Source: 2-01-FULL-33-17 sp964474375 (GTDB taxonomy: Bacteria > Patescibacteriota > Minisyncoccia > Phycocordibacterales > UBA9973). From it: a DNA stretch of 64,000 nt. Shown in pieces: positions 23,861 to 31,864 of the stretch. The stretch's first letter is position 1. Each line of letters starts with the position of its first letter. Location: contig CAYYSG010000002.1 in NCBI GenBank assembly GCA_964474375.1, forward strand, positions 1 through 64,000. Direction: 5' to 3'. Below the pieces are notes generated by a model, which saw nothing but the letters and a program-made list of their open reading frames with translations, had not been told where the DNA came from and did no database searches. A program made the position numbers and the translations under genes.

Positions 23861-26398
23861 TTACTGACAGCCTTCACAAGTGAGAGCATCTTGCGGGTCA
23901 ACAGGAGCATGAACTTTGACTTCGGGTTTGTCGTTATGAGCTGGTACAACAACATCAGAATCAAGTGAAGTGACAACAGGGTCAACGGATTCTATATTCA
24001 TAACAGGACTAACTGCTTTCATTTTAAGAGCGGCGAATCCGACTTTACCTAGAGACTGCGATTTGTTTACAGACACAGTACTTTGCTCAGCAGTGTGACG
24101 TGGCTTCATATGAAGATAATAAGTAGTCTTCAAACCTTTTTGCCAAGCAGTAGTATAGACTTTTGAAACTTCATCAATATCACGACTTTCAAGGTACATA
24201 TTACGCGATATTGCTTGGTCTACCCATTTTTGAGCTCTGGCTGCAACTTCAATAAAAGCAAATGGTGACACAGAGAATGATGTTTTGTAAATGTGCTTTA
24301 TTCTGTCGGGTATTTCGTCTATTTCACTAATGTCTCCTTGGTTAGCAAGTATCTTTGACGAAACTTTGTCCCAAAGATTTTCTTTTTTCAAATCAGCAAT
24401 CAGGTTAGGATTTACTTCCAGATATTTACCAGATATTTTGTTACGTGAGAACATTTGCGCAAAACGTGGATCAATACCAGGAGAAGTTCCTGCTACTAGT
24501 CCAATGTTGGCATTCGGTGCAATAGCCATAACAGTAGCGTTGCGGACTCCATTTTTGACCTTTCTCCGGAGATTATCCCAATCAAGTATAGGGTTAACTA
24601 ATGCTGAGACTTTCGGAACTGTTAGTTCTTCCCCACGCTCGTATTCTAGAACTGCAAGTGTGTCTATTGGTACCATACCACGGCTCCAACCAGACCCAGG
24701 GAAATTCTTATAAGCTCCACGCTCATTTGCTAAGTTAGCTGATTCGTCTATTGCGCAGTATGATATGAATTCAAAAACCTTGTCAGCTATTTCAAAAGCA
24801 TCTTTGTCTTCATATGAAAAACCTAGTTTTTCTATTGTATCAGTGAATCCCATTAGTCCTAGTCCAACTGCTCGGTTTTCACTGTCAGCTTTGACGGCTT
24901 CGGCAATAGGTGGACGGTTAACTTCGATAAGGTTGTCGAGCTGTCTGATAGCTAGACGTGTTGATTCTTCGAGTAGCGGCCAGTTTATTTCCTTACCTTC
25001 TAAATGTTTCGGTAGGTTGATAGATATTAGGTTACAAACAGCGACTTCATCTTTACTAGTAGGCAAAGTAACTTCGGTACAAAGGTTAGAACAATGAATT
25101 GTACCAGTATTGTTGTTTAGTGCACGAGCATTGATTGTGTCTTTCCAAGTTAGCCATGGGTGTGAAGTAGTCTCAAGCATCACAATGATGTTTTTGTATT
25201 GCTGAGAAGCTGGGAGTTTTGTAAATAACTTTATTTTACCTTCATCGGCCATTTGGCAGTATTCGTTGTATCTTTTTGAAAAAGCATCACCATATAGTTC
25301 GTTCAAATCTTTTACTTCTTTTGGGTCAAATAGGTACCAGTCTTCCCCTGCAGTTACGCGACGCATAAATTCGTCGGATATAAATACAGCAGTATTTGCA
25401 GTACGAGCACGACGATAGTCATCCCCTGCATTTTGTTTCAAATCTAAAAAGTCTTGGAAATTAAGATGCCAGTTTTCCATATAGAAACACAGTGCGCCTT
25501 TTTTCTTACCGCCACGCTGTACCGCACGAACCGCAGAGTCAATGATATGCAAAAATGGGATAGGGCCACTAGATGCTGTGTTGTTAGATGACAGGATCGA
25601 ACCTTCGGCACGAAGCTTTGTAACAGATAGCCCAATACCACCGGTGGCTTTGGATAGAAGCAATACATCAGAAACTGTTTTACCGATGTGTTCCATGTCA
25701 TCATGAACTTCCATAAGATAACAATTAGAAAGTGATGACCTGTTAGTACCAGCACCAATGTTAGTTGACCCAGCTGAAAGATATTCCAGACGTGACATTT
25801 TGTTATAGAATTTCTCCGCCCAAGCATTTGGGTCAGATTCTTTTACTGACATAGCCATAGCAATACGCATCCAGAAATATTGAGGAGTCTCCACAGGGTG
25901 ACCATCCTCACCTTTGGTAAGATAGCGGTTCTGCATAGAAGAAAGTCCTGAGTAGTAATATAGTTCGTCTCTTTCGGTATTCAGCACAGAAGCCAAACGG
26001 TCCAAATCAAACTTTTCACCCAAGTCTTTGTGGATCATATTGTTTTCGACGCCTTCTAGAATGAACTTTTTAAAGCCATTTTTGTGGACATTTATGAAAT
26101 CTGCCTCGGAATATGAGCCTAATACTCTTTTATATATGACTTTTAGAAGTAGTCTGGTTGCGATTTTGTCGAATTCGATGTCTTCTTGAGCATTCTGCAG
26201 AGATGCATTAATAGTAGCAATGTCTAATTCATCAGTCGTGATACCGTCATACAAAGTAAGTTGTGTTTCAGAAGCAATCTGCATTACCTTGGAAGTAATA
26301 TCAGTAAGACCCATTGCCGCACGTTCAATAGAGCGGTTTATATGGTCAGCATTGAACGGTTCTTTTGTACCGTCACGGTGGGTGATGTTAATCGACAT
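23861..26398 (-). CDS. nrdA: Ribonucleotide reductase large subunit, class I
   Basis: It reduces ribonucleoside diphosphates to deoxy forms. An ATP-cone regulatory domain occupies residues 1-90 (THRDGTKEPFNADHINRSIERA). The catalytic barrel shows SLSNCYL (first redox Cys), NLCTEV (radical Cys), AVCNLISINL (second redox Cys) and APNANIGLVAGTSPGIDP. The C-terminal tail ends CEGCQ, the swinging thiol pair that thioredoxin or glutaredoxin recharges. At 845 residues it is within the family range. No NrdR box is visible in the upstream region. Confidence 0.97.
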   Translation of the reverse strand: MSINITHRDGTKEPFNADHINRSIERAAMGLTDITSKVMQIASETQLTLYDGITTDELDIATINASLQNAQEDIEFDKIATRLLLKVIYKRVLGSYSEADFINVHKNGFKKFILEGVENNMIHKDLGEKFDLDRLASVLNTERDELYYYSGLSSMQNRYLTKGEDGHPVETPQYFWMRIAMAMSVKESDPNAWAEKFYNKMSRLEYLSAGSTNIGAGTNRSSLSNCYLMEVHDDMEHIGKTVSDVLLLSKATGGIGLSVTKLRAEGSILSSNNTASSGPIPFLHIIDSAVRAVQRGGKKKGALCFYMENWHLNFQDFLDLKQNAGDDYRRARTANTAVFISDEFMRRVTAGEDWYLFDPKEVKDLNELYGDAFSKRYNEYCQMADEGKIKLFTKLPASQQYKNIIVMLETTSHPWLTWKDTINARALNNNTGTIHCSNLCTEVTLPTSKDEVAVCNLISINLPKHLEGKEINWPLLEESTRLAIRQLDNLIEVNRPPIAEAVKADSENRAVGLGLMGFTDTIEKLGFSYEDKDAFEIADKVFEFISYCAIDESANLANERGAYKNFPGSGWSRGMVPIDTLAVLEYERGEELTVPKVSALVNPILDWDNLRRKVKNGVRNATVMAIAPNANIGLVAGTSPGIDPRFAQMFSRNKISGKYLEVNPNLIADLKKENLWDKVSSKILANQGDISEIDEIPDRIKHIYKTSFSVSPFAFIEVAARAQKWVDQAISRNMYLESRDIDEVSKVYTTAWQKGLKTTYYLHMKPRHTAEQSTVSVNKSQSLGKVGFAALKMKAVSPVMNIESVDPVVTSLDSDVVVPAHNDKPEVKVHAPVDPQDALTCEGCQ

Positions 26399-26534
26399 GT
26401 GTATTATTAATTATGATTAATCGAACAAATTAGAGCCTAGACTCTTATAATACCAAAATTGAGCCAACTGCGCACAGTGGAAAAGACCAAAATGGCACCT
26501 ATAGTACCGAACACGGCATGCGTCAATACATAAA
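26399..26534 (-). promoter_or_regulatory. nrdA upstream region
   Basis: The gap between the preceding operon's terminator and nrdA. It holds TATTATAAG on the minus strand as a probable -10 and a short inverted repeat around AGAGCCTAGACTCT. No gene is apparent: a 72-codon open frame here runs through the neighbouring terminator and is not credible. Confidence 0.35.
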
Positions 26535-26565
26535 GAAAAAATGCTTTTATATAAAAGCATTTTTT
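26535..26565 (-). terminator. Terminator of the 26586-27516 operon
   Basis: AAAAAATGCTTTTAT pairs with ATAAAAGCATTTTTT, a near-perfect symmetrical hairpin with a T run. Confidence 0.88.
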
Positions 26566-26585
26566 CAGAGAATTTTATATTTTTT

Positions 26586-26741
26586 CTAGAACCAACCAAG
26601 AAGGAATGCGAATGTAAAGAGAACTCCAAGAACACCTAGAACTGGGTGGATTTTCCAGAGTATAATATCAGCTACAATTATAAGTAAAAAGTATATATAA
26701 CCGATGCTTTGGATAGTAGCTAGGACTTTTGTGAAAAACAT
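26586..26741 (-). CDS. 51-residue membrane protein
   Basis: A small open frame, ATG 26741 to TAG 26586, starting 1 nt after the preceding gene's stop, so translational coupling is likely. It encodes two hydrophobic helices: SIGYIYFLLIIVADIILW and, after a short KIHP turn, VLGVLGVLFTFAFLLGWF. There is no charged tail. It is followed by a clear terminator. The function is unknown; a small partner of the upstream membrane protein is plausible. Confidence 0.7.
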   Translation of the reverse strand: MFFTKVLATIQSIGYIYFLLIIVADIILWKIHPVLGVLGVLFTFAFLLGWF

Positions 26742-26742
26742 A

Positions 26743-27516
26743 TTAATTTTGAGCCACACCTCCTACTGGAGATTCCGGCATATTAGCTGATAATTCTAGG
26801 GGTTGGATTTCTGGAACAAGACTTGGTTCATTTGTTCGTGAAAAAGCCTTGTAAATCATGACTTGAGCAATAATTACTGTTGGTATTGCCCAAAATAGCC
26901 CGATAACCAAAGCCAGTAATCCCAAAACCATAACCAGTAGACCAAAAAGATTAAGAGCGATTAGCTTCCAGAAATAGCCTTTTGTAACTTTGTAGGAATT
27001 TTTTATGCTATCTATCACTCCAGAGCCAGTATCCAATGCAAAATACTTTGCCAAACTAAGACGAACAGACAAAAATATCGCTACAGGAATAGAAATAATC
27101 AAACCAAGAATTGCAAAGACTAATCCAATTGCAGCACTACCACCTACGCCAAGAGCTATGGCTAATACAATAACACCTATTATAAAAGGAGCGATTGCTA
27201 ATTTAGCTAAAATATCAGTAAAAAGCATTTTGAAGCCGTTCTTAGGCCAAATAAAAAATTCGGAGAAGCTAACAGTTTTGTCGTTTGTAATATCCAGAAT
27301 AGCTCTATACATAGAAATTGATAAATAAATAGAACCCACAAAACTAACCAAACTACGCAAGAATACCATACTAGCACCCTTCTCCCCACTAGGATCAATA
27401 AAACTCAAGACAACAAAACAAAAACCTACTGCTAAAAATTTAAAGAAATTCTCTTTTGTTTTTTTGAAAGCCGAAAGATATAGGTCTTTGGCTTTTAAGG
27501 TAATATTATTTTCCAT
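26743..27516 (-). CDS. Multi-pass membrane protein of unknown function
   Basis: 257 residues with about six hydrophobic segments and a polar start (LKAKDLYLSAFKKTKENFFKF). The layout, with a conserved-looking SIKNSYKVTKGYFWKLIALNLFGLLVMVLGLLALVIGLF near the end, resembles DUF975/YIP1-like membrane proteins; this is a fold-level impression only. A Pro/Glu-rich tail of about 30 residues is probably cytoplasmic. A TATAAT lies 8 nt before the ATG. A 51-residue membrane protein follows in the same unit. Confidence 0.7.
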   Translation of the reverse strand: MENNITLKAKDLYLSAFKKTKENFFKFLAVGFCFVVLSFIDPSGEKGASMVFLRSLVSFVGSIYLSISMYRAILDITNDKTVSFSEFFIWPKNGFKMLFTDILAKLAIAPFIIGVIVLAIALGVGGSAAIGLVFAILGLIISIPVAIFLSVRLSLAKYFALDTGSGVIDSIKNSYKVTKGYFWKLIALNLFGLLVMVLGLLALVIGLFWAIPTVIIAQVMIYKAFSRTNEPSLVPEIQPLELSANMPESPVGGVAQN

Positions 27517-27524
27517 ATATCCCT

Positions 27525-27530
27525 ATTATA
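27525..27530 (-). promoter_or_regulatory. -10 box of the 26586-27516 operon
   Basis: TATAAT on the minus strand, 8 nt before ATG 27516. Confidence 0.5.
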
Positions 27531-27562
27531 ACATATATAGGTAAAGAAGTAAGCCCAGAAAG

Positions 27563-27598
27563 AACAAAACCCTCTTGCCAGTTGGCAGAGGGTTTTGT
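27563..27598 (-). terminator. Terminator after rplK
   Basis: AACAAAACCCTCT pairs with AGAGGGTTTTGTT, with an inner CCA/TGG pairing. It ends the secE-nusG-rplK operon. Confidence 0.9.
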
Positions 27599-27643
27599 TG
27601 ATAGTTTTTATACTTGTTAGTACATTTACTATTTTCAGTATTT

Positions 27644-28078
27644 TTAATCTAAGACTTGGATACCCATAGAACGAGCTGATCCGGCAATGATTTTAACTGC
27701 ACCTTCTAGGTCTTTAGCGTTTAGGTCTTGCATTTTCTTTTTTGCAATTTCTTCTGCTTGGGCGCGAGTTATTTTACCAGCTTTACTTGTTCCAGCTTTA
27801 GCTGCACCTTTTTCAAGACCAGCGGCTTTTAGGATAAGTCCTGATACAGGTGGTGTTTTGATAACGAATTCATAAGTTCTGTCTTCGAATACCTTTAATT
27901 TAACACCTAGTGTTTCGCCAAGATAGTCTTGTGATACTGCATTGAACTTTTGACAGAATTCTGCAATGTTCACACCGGCCTGACCAAGAACTGGACCAAG
28001 TGGTGGCGCTGGATTAGCTTTACCAGCTGGAGCTAAGAATTTTACATTCTTTATGATTTTTTTTCCTTGTGCTGCCAT
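27644..28078 (-). CDS. rplK: 50S ribosomal protein L11
   Basis: L11 forms the GTPase-associated centre with 23S rRNA. The 144-residue protein has the Pro-rich N-terminal domain (KFLAPAGKANPAPPLGPVLGQAGVNIAEFCQKFNA) and the RNA-binding C-terminal domain ending GSARSMGIQVLD. The usual next gene, rplA (L1), is missing: a terminator follows. Its 85-nt upstream gap after nusG can fold strongly (CCGGGGCTCG with CGAGC and CTCCCGG). Confidence 0.97.
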   Translation of the reverse strand: MAAQGKKIIKNVKFLAPAGKANPAPPLGPVLGQAGVNIAEFCQKFNAVSQDYLGETLGVKLKVFEDRTYEFVIKTPPVSGLILKAAGLEKGAAKAGTSKAGKITRAQAEEIAKKKMQDLNAKDLEGAVKIIAGSARSMGIQVLD

Positions 28079-28163
28079 ATAATTTGTTATTATTTATTGT
28101 CGCCCCGGGAGAAGCGTGCTCGCGACATATATTTCGAGCCCCGGAACTATTTGTATTAATCTA
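28079..28163 (-). promoter_or_regulatory. Structured rplK leader
   Basis: On the minus strand, CCGGG and GCTCG pair with downstream CGAGC and CCCGG; an alternative GTCGC/GCGAC pairing is also possible. The GC-rich helix is unusual for this AT-rich DNA. In many bacteria L1 binds here, but no rplA is adjacent. Confidence 0.4.
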
Positions 28164-28709
28164 CTATATTTTTTTTATCTGTAAGAAGTCAAGTTCGACT
28201 GGAGTTTCGCGACCGAAGAGCGATACTAGGACTTTTACTTTACCATGGACTGTATCAACTTCGGAAACAACGCCTTCTAAGTCTTTGAATGGGCCGTCAT
28301 TGATTCTTACTGGTTCATCCACACTGTATAGTGCAGCAAATTCAGCTGTAGTATCGTTGTTCATTGTCTTGAATAGTGCTTCGACTTCGTCTGGTCTTAG
28401 TGGAACTGGGTTTACCCCTGCTCCAACGAATCCTGTAACACGTGGAGTATTACGTACTACGTACCATGAATCATCGGTTACTATCATGTCGACAAGAACA
28501 TAACCAGGATAGGTTTTTTCTTCTACTTCAACACGTTTATTACCTTTGATTTTGATTTTCTTTTCAGTTGGGACTACTACGTTGAAAATCTTTTCTTGCA
28601 TTCCTAGAGAGTCAATACGCTGTTTTAAATTTCGAAGAACTGCATTTTCATAACCAGCATATGTATGTACTGCGTACCAGTTACGATTTCCTTCACCTTG
28701 TTTTGCCAT
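28164..28709 (-). CDS. nusG: Transcription termination/antitermination factor NusG
   Basis: NusG binds RNA polymerase and couples it to Rho or the ribosome. The NGN domain covers residues 9-120 (NWYAVHTYAGYENAVLRNLKQRI, then YPGYVLVDMIVTDDSWYVVRNTPRVTGFVG). The KOW domain is at the end (VRINDGPFKDLEGVVSEVDTVHGKVKVLVSLFGRETPVELDF). At 181 residues the length is typical. It sits in secE-nusG-rplK and ends in tandem TAG codons. Confidence 0.98.
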   Translation of the reverse strand: MAKQGEGNRNWYAVHTYAGYENAVLRNLKQRIDSLGMQEKIFNVVVPTEKKIKIKGNKRVEVEEKTYPGYVLVDMIVTDDSWYVVRNTPRVTGFVGAGVNPVPLRPDEVEALFKTMNNDTTAEFAALYSVDEPVRINDGPFKDLEGVVSEVDTVHGKVKVLVSLFGRETPVELDFLQIKKI

Positions 28710-28731
28710 ATATTTCTAAATAATTAAGCTT

Positions 28732-28917
28732 TTAAAGACCCAAAGCACGAGCAAGACCGAATTTAAAAATAGAATCAAACACGCCAGAAAGATAACCAAC
28801 AACAAGTGCCACAACTATAACAATAGCTGTGTGCGTAAATGTAACTGGCCATTTTGGCCAAACTACGTTTTTTAGTTCTATCTTGGTCTCATTAAGATAT
28901 TTCGCGATTTTTTGCAT
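28732..28917 (-). CDS. secE: Preprotein translocase subunit SecE
   Basis: SecE is the short clamp subunit of the SecYEG channel. The 61-residue protein has the single-helix form: an amphipathic stretch (YLNETKIELKNVVWPKWPVTFTHT) with the conserved WP, then a membrane helix (AIVIVVALVVGYLSGVF). It is first in secE-nusG-rplK, 22 nt before nusG. Confidence 0.95.
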   Translation of the reverse strand: MQKIAKYLNETKIELKNVVWPKWPVTFTHTAIVIVVALVVGYLSGVFDSIFKFGLARALGL

Positions 28918-28986
28918 AAATTTATAAAAATTGAGGTATTAAAAATTCGGGTAATTTTAAAAGCCCTCGCGGGGCCTTATATTTAT
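28918..28986 (-). promoter_or_regulatory. Leader of secE-nusG-rplK with a GC-rich hairpin
   Basis: About 62 nt between the predicted transcription start and secE. AAGGCCC and GGGCTT can pair around CGCGA (about 28960-28980). No T run follows, so it is not a terminator; its function is unknown. Confidence 0.35.
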
Positions 28987-29015
28987 ATAATACCAAGACC
29001 CAAGACAAAAGTCAA
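28987..29015 (-). promoter_or_regulatory. Promoter of secE-nusG-rplK
   Basis: Minus strand: TTGACT (29015-29010), a 17-nt spacer and TATTAT (28992-28987). Confidence 0.75.
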
Positions 29016-29021
29016 TATAAC

Positions 29022-29048
29022 AAAAACCCCTGCAATGCAGGGGTTTTT
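29022..29048 (-). terminator. Terminator after the SIMPL gene
   Basis: AAAAACCCCTGCA pairs with TGCAGGGGTTTTT, directly before the secE promoter. Confidence 0.92.
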
Positions 29049-29058
29049 AAGCTAAAAT

Positions 29059-29844
29059 TTAGCGGATTTCGTAAGTAATTGTTACGTTTGATACGTATTT
29101 ATTCTCGCCGGCTGGCAATTCTGGAGTAACTGATGCGTCCATTGCCATTTCTACTTTAGCCATAGAACCATAAGCAAGTGGGTACATACCACCACCAGTG
29201 TTTTCAGAGAAAGATTGAATATCCCCTAGGCGAACCCCAAGCTGTTTGGATAGCTTCATTGCTTTTACTTTGGCATCCACGATTGCGTCTTGGCGAGCTT
29301 TAGCATTGGCTTCATCTTCGTCAGCCAAAGTAAATTCAGGACCATATACGTTAGTAGCGCCCCATTCAGCTAGTTTGCCTGCGACTTCGCCTGCAGTATC
29401 TAGATTGTTGATTTTTACTGTTACTGATTGACTAAATGTATAACCGATTACTTTTGGGTTTCTTACTGGACAATTGTATCCATAACAAGGCTGGTCGTAT
29501 TCGTATTTTGGGTTAATTGAAAGATTTGTAGTTTTCAAATCTTTGTCGGCCATATTGTAGTCCTTTTTAAGAGATTCAATTATGGTGTTTATGATAGCTG
29601 CCCCAGCGTCTTTGGCGTCCTTTTGAGTAGCACCATCCTTTTCAACTGAAAATGAAAAAGTAGCAGTATCAGGAACAGCAAAAAATTCACCTTCGCCTGA
29701 TACTGTTATAGTTGCAGGTATTTTACCTTCGTAATTACCACGCATTGCATTTTTAGCACTAGATAGGAAAAATATAGCAACTGACAAAACCCCTACTATT
29801 ACTAATGCTTGCGTTATTTTTTTATTCTCGAACAAATTATTCAT
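29059..29844 (-). CDS. SIMPL domain (DUF541) protein
   Basis: 261 residues with a hydrophobic N-terminal anchor (ALVIVGVLSVAIFFLSSA), placing the rest outside the membrane. The body matches the DUF541/SIMPL pattern: ATITVSGEGEFFAVPDTATFSFSVEKDGATQKDAKD, LKTTNLSINPKYEYD, and ARQDAIVDAKVKAMKLSKQLGVRLGDIQSF. Two cysteines in YDQPCYGYNCP could form a disulfide. Family members are periplasmic or surface proteins of unclear function. Confidence 0.88.
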   Translation of the reverse strand: MNNLFENKKITQALVIVGVLSVAIFFLSSAKNAMRGNYEGKIPATITVSGEGEFFAVPDTATFSFSVEKDGATQKDAKDAGAAIINTIIESLKKDYNMADKDLKTTNLSINPKYEYDQPCYGYNCPVRNPKVIGYTFSQSVTVKINNLDTAGEVAGKLAEWGATNVYGPEFTLADEDEANAKARQDAIVDAKVKAMKLSKQLGVRLGDIQSFSENTGGGMYPLAYGSMAKVEMAMDASVTPELPAGENKYVSNVTITYEIR

Positions 29845-29899
29845 ATATGTATAATTAACTTTTATAAAGCCAGTATAGCATATAAAAATATCCCAAAAA

Positions 29900-30577
29900 C
29901 TACGAATTCATAGTATCCGACACGATTTGACCGTCGGCAAGTGTTATTGTACGGTGTGCTAATTTTGCATATTCCGCTTCATGGGTAACCATAACTATAG
30001 TCTGGCCTTCTTTGTTAAGTTCCAAAAAAGTCTTTATGACTTGTTCAGATGTTTCGGAATCTAGGTTAGCTGTTGGTTCATCAGCAAATATAATCTTCGG
30101 ACTATGTGCAATAGCGCGAGCTATAGCTACGCGCTGTTGCTGACCACCGGAGAGCTGTGACGGCAAATTGTTTAGTCTGTCACCTAGGCCAACTTTGTTC
30201 AAAGCTTTGATGCTCTTTTCTTTGGTTATATTTTCGGTATAGCCTTGCATAAGAAGAGGCACCATTACATTCTCTAATGCTGTTAATGATGGAATAATCG
30301 CATAGTCTTGGAAGATATACCCCAAATCATTGAGTCTAATTAATGTTCGGTCATTTTCATTTAATTTCACAACTTCGAGTCCATCTATATGGATTTCGCC
30401 ATTGGTTGGTTCATCTAATAGTCCTAACTGGTAGAGTAGTGTTGATTTACCTGAACCGGATTTACCGGTAATAGTCAGGAATTGTCCTTCGGGTACATCA
30501 AAGCTAAGGTTGTCCAGTGCAACTATCCGGCTGTCACCGCTTTCAAATATTTTGTTTATTTTTTCTACTTTAATCAT
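29900..30577 (-). CDS. ABC transporter ATP-binding protein (MacB/LolD-like)
   Basis: 225 residues. Walker A is GKSGSGKST near residue 39. The Q-loop region (LGYIFQDYAIIPSLTALENVMVPLLMQGY) and the signature LSGGQQQRVAIARAI precede Walker B IIFADEPTANLD and a late switch His (VTHEAEYAK). It lies 5 nt after the FtsX-like permease and forms a three-gene exporter with it and the adaptor. In a cell without an outer membrane it may export peptides or lipids or act on the envelope. Confidence 0.95.
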   Translation of the reverse strand: MIKVEKINKIFESGDSRIVALDNLSFDVPEGQFLTITGKSGSGKSTLLYQLGLLDEPTNGEIHIDGLEVVKLNENDRTLIRLNDLGYIFQDYAIIPSLTALENVMVPLLMQGYTENITKEKSIKALNKVGLGDRLNNLPSQLSGGQQQRVAIARAIAHSPKIIFADEPTANLDSETSEQVIKTFLELNKEGQTIVMVTHEAEYAKLAHRTITLADGQIVSDTMNS

Positions 30578-30582
30578 AATAT

Positions 30583-31863
30583 TTATCTACCTAATATCGC
30601 GCCTAATGTGTTTTGTTTTACTACAATGCGTGCTGGAATATAACCAGCAATAATGGTTGCTATCATCAAAATCAACGCTCTTTTAAGAGTACCAGTAAAA
30701 GTTGCAACGAGTATCCCATCAGAAAAAGGAAAATCAATAGGATTCTCGGCAAAGAAAGGCTTGATTACACCAAAAGTAAGTATCATTCCTATTACAATAC
30801 CGAGGAATGCATAAATAACTGCTTGCATCATGTATGAATACAGGATGGCTTTTTTGTTAATACCGATACCTTTTAGAATACCAATGAATCTTCGGCGTGT
30901 GATTGCATTTACGAATATAACAATGAATATTGTAATCGATGCTACAACTAGCCCAATTCCTGAAATAGCATTACCGAGTATTGCAAATGTACCTTTGATG
31001 TCTGTTAGGAATTTAGGTATAGCTTCGTCAAAAGTCTGAACGCGGGCGTATTCACCAACACCGGACTCTATTAAAAAGTTTTTAAACGCAGCATCACTAT
31101 AGCCGTCTTTGAGTTTGACTGAAATACCATCCGCATTTAAATTATCCTGTCCGATTAATTTTCGAACTTCACTGTCGACTGTCAAAATAACGCTATCGAA
31201 TTCGTCCACTTTGGATGACAATATACCTTTGATATAGTATTCTTTGGAATTTTTACCGACAGTTACTTTGACTCTGTCACCTATTTTTATATCTTTCAAG
31301 GTCTGGAAACCTGGGGATTCGATAGGAGTAAATTCGTACAATAAATTTTTACCTATAAGAACTGAGTCAAAGTCTGTTGGTTCTAGCATTTCCCCGCGCA
31401 CAATGAACTTGGAAAAATTCGAGAATTCTTGTTCTTGGTCAATATCAACACCGGTCAAAGCCCCACCTACACCATTACGGACATCGCCTTCTCTTATGGT
31501 TGAACGGTACTCGGACTCGACGCGCGCTGATGCGGTATACCTGACAGTATGAGTTCTATACCCCGGATAAGTCTTAATAATGTCCACAATTTCTGGAGTT
31601 TTTTCAATGTTAGTTTTGTTTAAAAAAGCAGAAATAACCACATCCCCTGTTCCATATTCACGAGCAGAATTTTCGGACCCTTGGATCAAGCCGACTAATA
31701 TTCCAGATACAACAACTAAGTTAAGAAAAGTAAAAATCATAACCGATACGATAAGTACCGTTGTCCATATATTGGCTCTTTTTATATCACGCTTGGCTAA
31801 GAAAAGACCGACTTTGATATTCTGAGAAAAAGAATTTTCCTTTTTAACTTTTTCGGCATCCAT
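30583..31863 (-). CDS. FtsX-like ABC transporter permease
   Basis: 426 residues with the MacB/FtsX layout: one N-terminal membrane helix (IWTTVLIVSVMIFTFLNLVVVSGILVGLI), a large extracytoplasmic domain (about residues 65-285), then three C-terminal helices. The stretch NAITRRRFIGILKGIGINKKAILYSYMMQA is typical of FtsX coupling helices. It lies 1 nt after the adaptor gene and 5 nt before the ATPase gene. Confidence 0.92.
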   Translation of the reverse strand: MDAEKVKKENSFSQNIKVGLFLAKRDIKRANIWTTVLIVSVMIFTFLNLVVVSGILVGLIQGSENSAREYGTGDVVISAFLNKTNIEKTPEIVDIIKTYPGYRTHTVRYTASARVESEYRSTIREGDVRNGVGGALTGVDIDQEQEFSNFSKFIVRGEMLEPTDFDSVLIGKNLLYEFTPIESPGFQTLKDIKIGDRVKVTVGKNSKEYYIKGILSSKVDEFDSVILTVDSEVRKLIGQDNLNADGISVKLKDGYSDAAFKNFLIESGVGEYARVQTFDEAIPKFLTDIKGTFAILGNAISGIGLVVASITIFIVIFVNAITRRRFIGILKGIGINKKAILYSYMMQAVIYAFLGIVIGMILTFGVIKPFFAENPIDFPFSDGILVATFTGTLKRALILMIATIIAGYIPARIVVKQNTLGAILGR

Positions 31864-31864
31864 A

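Noticed and set aside
26417..26635. 72-codon minus-strand open frame upstream of nrdA
   Set aside because: It runs through a strong terminator and overlaps the end of the 51-residue membrane gene. It has no plausible start signal.
28954..28980. GC-rich hairpin before secE as a terminator
   Set aside because: No T run follows it on the minus strand and it lies downstream of a good promoter, so it is listed as leader structure.
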